A stretch of 64,000 bases of DNA from Flavobacteriales bacterium (GTDB lineage: Bacteria; Bacteroidota; Bacteroidia; Flavobacteriales_F; PHOS-HE28), in NCBI GenBank assembly GCA_016719225.1, contig JADKAN010000004.1:372001-436000 (forward strand). Reading direction: 5' to 3'. The notes under the pieces were generated by a model. That model was not told the DNA's origin and did not search any database. It was given only the letters and a program-made list of their open reading frames with translations. Below are positions 15,346 through 22,545 of the stretch, in pieces. The translations under genes were made by a program, and so were the position numbers. How positions within the stretch are numbered: position 1 is the stretch's first letter; every line of letters starts with the position of its first letter.

Positions 15346-17772
15346 ATGTATGTGATAAAGCGCGACGGACGCCGGGAGGCGGTGAAATTCGATAAGATCA
15401 CCGCACGGGTGAAGAAGCTCTGCTACGGGCTGGACCCTATCGTGGACGCCACCCAGGTCACCCTGAAGGTGATAGATGGCATTTTCGACGGCGTGACCAC
15501 CACCGAGCTGGACAACCTCACCGCCGAGGTGTCCGCCACGATGACCGTGCGCCACCCGGACTATGCACAGCTCGCGAGCCGCATCGCCGTGAGCAACCTG
15601 CACAAGAACACGAAGAAGTCCTTCAGCGAGACCATGAAGGACCTCTATGATTTCATCGATCCGAAGACCGAACAGCACGCACCGCTGCTCGCCGACGATG
15701 TGCACGAGCTGATCCAGAAGAACGCCGAGCTGCTCGACAGCGCCATCATCTACGACCGCGATTTCCAGTACGACTACTTCGGCTTCAAGACCCTGGAGCG
15801 CGGCTATCTGCTGCGCCTCAATGGCAAGGTGACCGAGCGCCCGCAGCACATGCTGATGCGCGTGGCCGTTGGCATCCACAAGAACGACCTCGATGCCGCC
15901 ATCGAGACCTACAACAGCCTCAGCGAAGGCTGGTACACGCACGCCACGCCCACGCTCTTCAACGCCGGCAGCCCGAAGCCGCAGATGAGCAGCTGCTTCC
16001 TGCTGCAACTGAAGGACGACAGCATCAGCGGCATCTATGACACCCTGAAGCAGTGCGCCCAGATCAGCCAGAGCGCCGGCGGCATCGGACTCAGCATCCA
16101 CAACCTGCGCGCGAAGGGCAGCTACATCAAGGGTACCAACGGCACCAGCAACGGCATCGTGCCCATGCTGCGCGTCTTCAACGACACCGCCCGCTACGTG
16201 GACCAAGGCGGAGGAAAGCGCAAGGGCAGCTTTGCCGTCTATCTCGAGCCGTGGCATGCGGACGTGGAGGATTTCCTGGAGCTGAAGAAGAACCACGGCA
16301 AGGAGGAGATGCGCGCCCGCGACCTCTTCTACGCCATGTGGATCCCGGACCTCTTCATGAAGCGCGTGGAGCAGAACGGCGACTGGACGCTGATGTGCCC
16401 CAACGAATGCCCCGGCCTCGGTGACAACTGGGGCGAGAAGTTCGAGGCGCTCTACGAGAAGTACGAGAGCGAAGGCAAGGGCCGCAAGACCATGAAGGCG
16501 CAGGACCTCTGGTTCAAGATCCTGGAAAGCCAGATCGAGACCGGCACGCCCTACATCCTCTTCAAGGACAGCGCCAACCGCAAGAGCAACCAGCAGAACC
16601 TCGGCACCATCAAGAGCAGCAACCTCTGCACCGAGATCATCGAGTACACCGCTCCGGACGAAGTGGCCGTGTGCAACCTCGGCTCCATCGCCCTGCCGAA
16701 GTTCGTGGAGAAGGGCAAGTTCGACCACCAGAAGCTGTTTGAGATCACCGTGGAGTTGACGAAGAACCTCAACCGCGTGATCGACCAGAACTACTACCCC
16801 GTGCCCGAGGCGCGCCGCAGCAACATGCGCCACCGCCCCATCGGCATTGGCGTGCAGGGCCTCGCGGACGCCTTCATCCTCATGCGCTATCCCTTCGAGA
16901 GCGTGGAGGCCAAGGTGCTGAACCGCGAGATCTTCGAGACCATCTACTACGCCGCCCTCACCGCCAGCAAGGAGCTCGCGAAGGAGGAAGGCCACTACGA
17001 GACCTATCCCGGAAGCCCCGCCAGCAAAGGCATCCTGCAGTTCGACATGTGGAACGTGAAGCCCAGCGACCGTTGGGAATGGGACATCCTGCGCGACGAG
17101 ATCAAGCAGCACGGTATCCGCAACAGCCTGCTGGTGGCGCCGATGCCCACCGCCAGCACCGCGCAGATCCTCGGCAACAACGAGTGCTTCGAGCCTTACA
17201 CCAGCAACCTCTACACGCGGCGCGTGCTCAGCGGCGAGTTCATCGTGGTGAACAAGTACCTGCTGCGCGACCTGGTGAAGCTCGGCCTATGGAGCGACGA
17301 GATGAAGAACAAGATCATCCAAGGCAACGGCAGCGTGCAGCACATTTCGGAGATCCCGCAGAATCTCAAGGAGCTGTACAAGACCGCCTGGGAGATCAGC
17401 CAGAAGACCATCATCGACATGAGCGCCGACCGCGGGGCCTACATCTGCCAAAGCCAGAGCCTCAACGTCTTTATGGAGAACGTGAACTTCGCCAAGCTCA
17501 CCAGCATGCACTTCCACAGCTGGAAGGCGGGCCTGAAGACCGGCATGTACTACCTGCGCACCAAGGCCGCCACCGATGCCATCAAGTTCACGTTGGACAA
17601 GAGTATGCTGGAGCAACCAGCCGAGGCCGCAGCGAAAGGGACACAACCGGCGACCACTGCCGAAGCCGTTGCCGCGGCGCAAGGCGTTTCGGTTACGATG
17701 AACAGCCAGGCTGCTTCGGAAATTGCTTGCTCACTGGATGATCCAGAGGGGTGCGAGATGTGTGGGGGGTGA
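15346..17772 (+). CDS. nrdA: Ribonucleotide reductase large subunit (class I R1)
   Basis: An 808-residue alpha subunit that reduces ribonucleoside diphosphates to deoxyribonucleotides. An N-terminal ATP-cone (MYVIKRDGRREAVKFDKITA..., about 1-95) implies allosteric activity control by ATP/dATP. Core motifs: FNAGSPKPQMSSCFLL (first redox Cys), NLCTEI (radical Cys), APMPTASTAQILGNNECFEP (partner Cys) and RVLSGEF. The C-terminus ends EGCEMCGG; the CxxC pair there is the re-reduction shuttle. There is an Ala/Gln-rich linker before that tail (about 755-790). The partner is NrdB just upstream. Confidence 0.96.
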   Translation: MYVIKRDGRREAVKFDKITARVKKLCYGLDPIVDATQVTLKVIDGIFDGVTTTELDNLTAEVSATMTVRHPDYAQLASRIAVSNLHKNTKKSFSETMKDLYDFIDPKTEQHAPLLADDVHELIQKNAELLDSAIIYDRDFQYDYFGFKTLERGYLLRLNGKVTERPQHMLMRVAVGIHKNDLDAAIETYNSLSEGWYTHATPTLFNAGSPKPQMSSCFLLQLKDDSISGIYDTLKQCAQISQSAGGIGLSIHNLRAKGSYIKGTNGTSNGIVPMLRVFNDTARYVDQGGGKRKGSFAVYLEPWHADVEDFLELKKNHGKEEMRARDLFYAMWIPDLFMKRVEQNGDWTLMCPNECPGLGDNWGEKFEALYEKYESEGKGRKTMKAQDLWFKILESQIETGTPYILFKDSANRKSNQQNLGTIKSSNLCTEIIEYTAPDEVAVCNLGSIALPKFVEKGKFDHQKLFEITVELTKNLNRVIDQNYYPVPEARRSNMRHRPIGIGVQGLADAFILMRYPFESVEAKVLNREIFETIYYAALTASKELAKEEGHYETYPGSPASKGILQFDMWNVKPSDRWEWDILRDEIKQHGIRNSLLVAPMPTASTAQILGNNECFEPYTSNLYTRRVLSGEFIVVNKYLLRDLVKLGLWSDEMKNKIIQGNGSVQHISEIPQNLKELYKTAWEISQKTIIDMSADRGAYICQSQSLNVFMENVNFAKLTSMHFHSWKAGLKTGMYYLRTKAATDAIKFTLDKSMLEQPAEAAAKGTQPATTAEAVAAAQGVSVTMNSQAASEIACSLDDPEGCEMCGG

Positions 17773-17787
17773 GGGGGAGCCAACCAT

Positions 17788-17827
17788 GAGAAAGGGAGAG
17801 CGGCTCGAAAGGCCGCCTCCCTTTCTC
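17788..17827 (+). terminator. Hairpin after nrdA
   Basis: GAGAAAGGGA (17788-17797) pairs perfectly with TCCCTTTCTC (17818-17827), with an inner GCGGC/GCCGC stem. It is a strong hairpin 15 bases after the nrdA stop, without a T-tract. Confidence 0.55.
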
Positions 17828-17979
17828 AACGAAATAGCCATATGCCTCAAGAGTTGAGCACTCCTGAATAAACCGAGCGTCGGTGTGGAGACTATGCTAC
17901 TACTTGACTTACTAAGGGTAACATCGCTATTCACAGTCCTATGCTTCCTTAGCCAAGTCTCTTATACATTGCGCGCTTT

Positions 17980-18543
17980 ATGCGAGAAATCATCGGTTAT
18001 CATGCTTGTCGCAAGAATGGCGGTGAAGCCTTTGTTCTTGCCAACGGCCCCTTCTTAAGCAAAGTCCAGTACAAGGCCAATAGTCGCAATCCATCGCTAG
18101 GTAGTGGCAGATATATTTGGGATGAGAATCTTCCTCAAGCTCACAAGTGGGGCCGGATACACTATAATGACGAGTACTTCGTATTGAAGGTAACCATTAG
18201 TTATGAGGAAGGCGACCTTCTAGATCTGTGCCAGCGATCAGACATAGCACAGTATCAGAGAATTGTTGAACAGCTAGTCAAAATGGGTAAGGCTGCGGAA
18301 GATGAACCCGTTGGGATGGTTATTGAAACGGCTCGGAGATTGGTTACAGCCACAGGAACGAACTCTTTCCTGTGGCGTCTCGTTAGATGTGAAGAGCGTA
18401 AGCCTGGAATACAACGGCTATGGCAGAGATTTCGCACATTCAAGAATCCGGGGTTTTTCGAGATGGACCCGTTGGTCATCGTTTGCGTCTTTCTAACATA
18501 CCCCCTATCTTCGTTGCACCGGGAAATTGTTTACCCAAAGTAA
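17980..18543 (+). CDS. Unknown protein, possible ART-fold toxin (TAC-like operon, gene 1)
   Basis: A 187-residue cytoplasmic protein with no family I can name with certainty. The N-terminal half reads IIGYHACRKNGGEAF...GSGRYIWDENLPQAHKWG...YFVLKVTI, a layout (Y-H near the start, then G-x-G-x-Y followed by an Ala..Trp helix) like the DUF3990/ADP-ribosyltransferase-like fold, with His8 and Tyr45 as candidate active-site residues. The C-terminal half is helical and basic. Codon use is more AT-rich than in nrdA upstream, suggesting transfer. It is first in a three-gene operon with a small acidic protein and a SecB-like chaperone, the toxin position of a toxin-antitoxin-chaperone system. The toxin role is inference. 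Confidence 0.7.
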   Translation: MREIIGYHACRKNGGEAFVLANGPFLSKVQYKANSRNPSLGSGRYIWDENLPQAHKWGRIHYNDEYFVLKVTISYEEGDLLDLCQRSDIAQYQRIVEQLVKMGKAAEDEPVGMVIETARRLVTATGTNSFLWRLVRCEERKPGIQRLWQRFRTFKNPGFFEMDPLVIVCVFLTYPLSSLHREIVYPK

Positions 18544-18553
18544 ACTCCTGATA

Positions 18554-18919
18554 ATGAAAACAGTAAAGCAAACCGTTGATGAACTCATTGCCCTGATGGA
18601 GGCTAATCCGTCTGCGGTGGACAAGGCATGGGCGGAGGCCGGGGAGTTAGGCTTTGATGGCCCATCTCTTAACGACCTAACGTTTGACTATGTGACTCCC
18701 TTCTTGAGCACGGTGATGCTTAGCAATGTTCAAGTAATGGCCCAGATTGAGTTTCCTACAGATGGTGGGGGCTTCTTCGACCCTCAGATGAACAGTTGGT
18801 TTGAGACCCTCAAGGAGTCTAAACCGAAAGAAATGATTTCTAAGGATGTGGCGGGTGAAAACCCGCCACAATCATTTTATGCATACGTTCACACACCTCT
18901 AATGATCTGTGTGTCATAA
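18554..18919 (+). CDS. Small acidic protein, putative antitoxin (TAC-like operon, gene 2)
   Basis: A 121-residue acidic protein (MKTVKQTVDELIALMEANPS...), with helical N-terminus, no recognisable DNA-binding domain, and a C-terminal tail rich in aromatic and hydrophobic residues (PPQSFYAYVHTPLMICVS). In known toxin-antitoxin-chaperone systems the antitoxin has a short hydrophobic C-terminal 'chaperone addiction' extension bound by the SecB-like partner; this tail would suit that role. It begins 10 bases after gene 1 and its stop overlaps the next start (TAATG). No family match is recognised; the antitoxin role is inferred from position, acidity and tail. Confidence 0.7.
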   Translation: MKTVKQTVDELIALMEANPSAVDKAWAEAGELGFDGPSLNDLTFDYVTPFLSTVMLSNVQVMAQIEFPTDGGGFFDPQMNSWFETLKESKPKEMISKDVAGENPPQSFYAYVHTPLMICVS

Positions 18920-19365
18920 TGGCTGAACCGGTAAAGGCTGCAATCGACTTTCAGAACTTTGTTGTTCCAAAGGTTGAGTATAGTGTGTCACCAAATGCAT
19001 TGGCTGAAAATGCATCGCCCGATGTCGAGATTGCGCATCGTGTAGATTTTGCTCCTGATGGTGAATTCGATTTTTTGGTGGTCTACAACATCAAGGCGAC
19101 CATCCCTAAAAACCTCAGATTAGAAGTAGAAGCCATAGCCTTCTTTCGTTCCGCACTTCCGATTGATGAGAATATCCGAGAATCAGCTATAGTGCGCATA
19201 AACGCAGTAGCTATTGGTTTTCCATTTCTTCGAAGCTTCATTGCTACACTTACGGCAAACACGGGATTCCCTCGCATGATGTTGCCGACAATGAATTTAC
19301 AGGCGGTAAGCAAGCCGCTTGCTAAAGAACCTCAGAATTCCATAGAGGATTCACCTGCGGAGTAA
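18919..19365 (+). CDS. SecB-like chaperone (TAC-like operon, gene 3)
   Basis: A 148-residue protein that follows the SecB pattern: an early FQNFVVPKVEYSV strand, EVEAIAFFRS, and especially INAVAIGFPFLRSFIATLTANTGFPRMMLPTMNL (about 94-127), which parallels the 'FPY.R..I..L...G.FP...L.P.NF' block of SecB. Bacteroidota lack the classical proteobacterial SecB context, and solitary SecB-like proteins are known in toxin-antitoxin-chaperone modules such as mycobacterial Rv1957. Its place as third gene, translationally coupled to the small acidic protein (one-base overlap), fits that arrangement. Likely role: hold the antitoxin folded and protect it from proteolysis; general export chaperoning is the alternative. 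Confidence 0.8.
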   Translation: MAEPVKAAIDFQNFVVPKVEYSVSPNALAENASPDVEIAHRVDFAPDGEFDFLVVYNIKATIPKNLRLEVEAIAFFRSALPIDENIRESAIVRINAVAIGFPFLRSFIATLTANTGFPRMMLPTMNLQAVSKPLAKEPQNSIEDSPAE

Positions 19366-19379
19366 CCCCCCCGCACTCG

Positions 19380-20175
19380 CTCACCTGTCCCCAACGCGTG
19401 CAGCCCCCGCACTCGCTCGCGTGTCCACAACGCGGGCACTCGCTCGGGTTTTTCCCGAGTGAGCGCATTCTAGGGCCTCCGGCCCGTCTCGTTCCGTAAG
19501 CATCCGATAATGAGGCGGGCCGGAGGCCCTAGGCATTAACGCACTCGGCAAAAAGCCGAGCGCGTGCGTTTTAGGTGCGTCCTCTGCACTCCCTCCCTGC
19601 ACTCGCTCGCGTTTCCCCCCCGCACTCGCTCGCGTGTCCACAACGCGGGCACTCGCTCGGGTTTTTCACGAGTGAGCGCATTTTAGGGCCTCCGGCCCGT
19701 CGCAGAACCATGATTGCTATTCGCACATAAAGGCGGGCCAGAGGCCCTATGCAGAACGCACTCGGGAAACCCCGGATGGAGCTCCGGGGCCGAGCGCGTG
19801 CGTTAGGTGCGTCCCCCGCACACGCTCCCCCGCACTCGCTCGCGTGTCCACAACGCGGGCACTCGCTCGGGTTTTTCCCGAGTGAGCGCATTCTAGGGCC
19901 TCCGGCCCGTCGCAGAACCATGATTGCCATTCGCACATAAAGGCGGGCCAGAGGCCCTATGCAGAACGCACTCGGGAAAAACCCGAGCGCGTGCGTTTTA
20001 GGTGCGTCCTCTGCACTCGCTCGCGTGTCGCAACGTATGCAGCCGCTCGGCTTTTTGCCGAGTGGCAGGTTTTCTAGGGCCTCCGGCCCGTCTCGTTCCG
20101 TAAGCATCACATCATGAGGCGGGCCGGAGGCCCTAAGCACTAACGCACTCGGGAAAAACCCGAGCGCGTGCGGTC
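19380..20175. repeat. Four tandem REP/BIME-like units
   Basis: Four similar units of about 150-210 bases (near 19430-19570, 19635-19805, 19845-19995, 20028-20170). Each contains hairpin A (ACTCGCTCGGG, T-loop, CCCGAGTGAGC), a long stem B (AGGGCCTCCGGCCCGTC pairing with GGCGGGCCGGAGGCCCT across a 25-30 base loop) and hairpin C (GCACTCGGGAAAAACCCGAG then CGCGTGCG). Units 2 and 3 share the loop sequence GCAGAACCATGATTG; units 1 and 4 share TCTCGTTCCGTAAGCATC. The last unit ends about 35 bases before the RAYT gene. Confidence 0.9.
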
Positions 20176-20205
20176 AGAGTTGGCATTCACAGCTACCTTT
20201 CATCC

Positions 20206-20742
20206 ATGTCCGAAACACGAAAGGCCAACGTGCCGGAAGCGACCTACTTCGTCACCTTGACCGTGGATAGCTGGGTCGATGTCTTCACGCGCAAGGAGTT
20301 GGTGGACGAGCTGCTGAAGAACATCCGCTACTGCCAAGAAAACAAAGGCTTGGAACTATTCGCATATGTGATCATGTCCAACCACATGCACTTTGTGATG
20401 CGTCGTTCCGAAGGCTTGCTGGCCGATCTGCTGCGCGACTTCAAGAGCTACACGGCGAAGCAACTACTGCATCTCATTGCCACGCTGCCGAATGAAAGCC
20501 GGAGCGAATGGATACTTCGCCACTTCAGCCACGCGGGTATAGCGAGCGCGCAGAACAAGGAATTCGCATTTTGGAAGAAGGACAGCCATCCAATTGAGCT
20601 GTACACTTCAGAGGTCTTCGATCAGAAGGTGGAGTACATCCACATGAACCCTGTTGTGAGTGGGTTGGTGGATAGACCTGAGCATTACCTGCTGAGCAGT
20701 GCACATGATGACGGGCCATTGGTATTGAACGGTTATGGGTGA
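20206..20742 (+). CDS. REP-associated tyrosine transposase (RAYT, IS200-like Y1 family)
   Basis: A 178-residue HUH-type transposase. His60-Met-His62 in AYVIMSNHMHFVMRR is the metal-binding HUH motif, and the C-terminal VEYIHMNPVVSGLV is the RAYT signature. The catalytic Tyr cannot be assigned with certainty (Tyr82 in FKSYTAKQ and Tyr144 in EYIH are candidates). RAYTs are domesticated single-strand nucleases that recognise REP hairpins; four REP-like units precede the gene and a partial unit follows its stop, so enzyme and substrate are together. It looks intact. Confidence 0.92.
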   Translation: MSETRKANVPEATYFVTLTVDSWVDVFTRKELVDELLKNIRYCQENKGLELFAYVIMSNHMHFVMRRSEGLLADLLRDFKSYTAKQLLHLIATLPNESRSEWILRHFSHAGIASAQNKEFAFWKKDSHPIELYTSEVFDQKVEYIHMNPVVSGLVDRPEHYLLSSAHDDGPLVLNGYG

Positions 20743-20745
20743 GGG

Positions 20746-20792
20746 GGGCCGGAGGCCCTAAGCAGAACGCACTCGGGAAAAACCCGAGCGCG
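20746..20792. repeat. Partial REP unit after the RAYT gene
   Basis: GGGCCGGAGGCCCTAAGCAG, then ACGCACTCGGG-AAAAA-CCCGAGCGCG: the second half of stem B and hairpin C of the array units, starting 4 bases past the RAYT stop. Confidence 0.85.
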
Positions 20793-21088
20793 ATAGTTGG
20801 CCAAGGACCAATTGGACCAAAGCCCCAGGAAGAAACCTTGCTTCAATTATTCCAGGCTGTTGCCGTATGTGCATGAGCCTGCCTTCCAAGTCAAGATGGA
20901 CGCGCGTGCGCACCGCGAAGGTGTAGACTTGACTAGCGGCCCTAGCCGTTCTTTTGAAGGCGCTAAGGCAGGAGGAAACTTGACCGCAAGGAAGTTCCAT
21001 GTCCCCACAGCACGGCACTTCCGGGTGCTACGGAAACCACATCGCCAACCCCGATGTCGGTGATGTTCCAGACAGGTAGGCCGCGGAC
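20793..21088. other. Intergenic region after the RAYT
   Basis: About 300 bases. An 88-residue plus-strand open frame exists but has no hydrophobic core pattern or recognisable motif; I see no supported gene here. Confidence 0.5.
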
Positions 21089-21922
21089 CTACTTTTTAAT
21101 AAAGGTCTTTGTCGTCACCCGATCGGTTTGTCGGATCTCAACCAAGTACGTACCGGAAGGCAGTGCGCCAACGTCCAATTTGACCTGGCCTGTGGTTCCG
21201 GGCACGACCGATCGACCGGCCTCTACGACTTGGCCGGTCGTGGTCAATACACGTAATTGAGCGGCATCGGTGAGGCCAGCGATCGTCAATTGATCAACTG
21301 CCGGAACGGGGTATAGCGTAATAGCGTCCGCCCCGTCCTTCAGGGCCTGTAGCCCGGTGGTCTCGCCGATATCGCCTGCGTTGATCGCGTTTTCCGGTCT
21401 GATCTCGTAGGCGTAGCCCTGCACATAGGTGGTGTTGTAGCCCATCTGCAGTTCGATCCACCCGTAAAGGGTATCGGCCCCGGATCTGAAACGGACCCCG
21501 AGGAAGCCATGAGGATCACCGAAGGCCCATTGCCCGTATGAATAGAAGCTGACCAAGAATCCCGTGGCCTCGTTGCGCCAATTGGCGTCACCCGGCGCGA
21601 TGGGATCCCCGCTTTGCAACTGCTTTGGGAACATGGTGCCGGAGTAATATAGCCCCAGTACACTCACTCCGGCGGCCTGATGTGTGATGCCAACGTAGTG
21701 CATGGAGCCGAACTCCGTGCGGGTGATCTCCACTTCGCCGGTACCATCGTTATCGATGTCCACGCTGTACGTCGAAAAGGAAACCGCTACATCCGGTTCC
21801 AGATCCGTGTATACGATCTGTCCCTCCACTTCCGAGGCCGAGGCTAAGAACGCCAAGGCCATGCCTGGATAGGCCAGCTTGTCAGTGATGCTTGTGATCT
21901 GCGGGGTAATTTTTTTGCTCAT
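21089..21922 (-). CDS. T9SS-secreted protein (277 aa)
   Basis: Starts MSKKITPQITSITDKLAYPGMALAFLASASEVEGQ, an unusually long export region of a kind seen in Bacteroidota secreted proteins. The middle has SVDIDNDGTGEVEITRTEFGS and GFLGVRFRSGADTLYGWIELQMG, the pattern of proteins describing a beta-sandwich 'YGWIEL' domain common in Flavobacteriales. The C-terminal 75 residues are a T9SS sorting domain (ITLYPVPAVDQLTIAG, LPSGTYLVEIRQTD, end TFIKK). No enzyme motif. On the minus strand TAACTTTC at 21963-21970 could be its -7 box. It stands alone between the REP/RAYT locus and a degenerate REP unit. Confidence 0.8.
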   Translation of the reverse strand: MSKKITPQITSITDKLAYPGMALAFLASASEVEGQIVYTDLEPDVAVSFSTYSVDIDNDGTGEVEITRTEFGSMHYVGITHQAAGVSVLGLYYSGTMFPKQLQSGDPIAPGDANWRNEATGFLVSFYSYGQWAFGDPHGFLGVRFRSGADTLYGWIELQMGYNTTYVQGYAYEIRPENAINAGDIGETTGLQALKDGADAITLYPVPAVDQLTIAGLTDAAQLRVLTTTGQVVEAGRSVVPGTTGQVKLDVGALPSGTYLVEIRQTDRVTTKTFIKK

Positions 21923-22249
21923 CGTTCGGGGGTTTTACGGTTGAACATGACGATCTCGGTGTGAAAGTTAGAGTAATTATCCAGGGATGTTCCGTTGGTT
22001 TTACGGCTATTGCAAAATAATGCCGATTTGACTATGGTTCTGTCATAGGATAAGGCCATCTTGACGGTTGCTTCAAGGGGAATGTCATGGAACATGAGGT
22101 CCAGGGCCATCCAGGATCACATTAGATCGTCTATCTACTTGTTGAGAGTCAATTCCCACGACACCATTGACTTTTATGACGTTATAGACCAGTGTTTGAA
22201 GCCGGGTGAACGCGTCCCAAGGCAAAGGACGTTGAGGAAGTAGTTCACA
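21923..22249. other. Intergenic region upstream of the 277-aa T9SS gene
   Basis: About 330 bases, AT-richer than the surroundings, with no supported gene. It contains the probable promoter of the minus-strand T9SS gene. Confidence 0.45.
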
Positions 22250-22409
22250 CTAGCTCGCGTGCCTACAACGCGGGCCTCCGTTGGGCTGTTTGCCGAGTGG
22301 TCGGCATGCTCAGGTCTCCAGCCTGTCCCGTTCCGTGAAGCAACAAGGGTGCGGCGGGTTTGAGTCCCTAAGCACGTGAGCATTCGGGAGAAACGTGAGC
22401 GCGTGCGTC
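22250..22409. repeat. Degenerate REP unit
   Basis: A diverged copy of the array unit: CTAGCTCGCGTGCCTACAAC, then GCGGGCCTCCG, TTTGCCGAGTGG, TGTCCCGTTCCGTGAAGCA, GAGTCCCTAAGCACG and GAGCGCGTGCGTCC. The order of blocks is kept, but the stems no longer pair perfectly. Confidence 0.65.
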
Positions 22410-22545
22410 CTGTCGGCCTCAAGCAGCCATACTTCGTTGCTCCTTCGCTGGATACGGCATTCCGGTTCCGCTCTTGGACACGCCTCATAAGGCTGGACGA
22501 TAGCCTCGCGTGCCCTCCATTCGAAGTTCTATGAGAAACCTTTTT

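Noticed and set aside
14998..17112. 704-residue open frame antisense to nrdA
   Set aside because: Composition is Val/Leu/His/Ala-rich as expected from the complement of a GC3-rich gene; no domain, and the plus strand is an unmistakable nrdA.
19380..20175. CRISPR array
   Set aside because: Repeats are long, nested inverted repeats without uniform short spacers, and no cas genes are present; the adjacent RAYT explains them as REP units.
20797..21063. 88-residue ORF after the RAYT
   Set aside because: No hydrophobic periodicity, motif, or promoter; composition looks non-coding.
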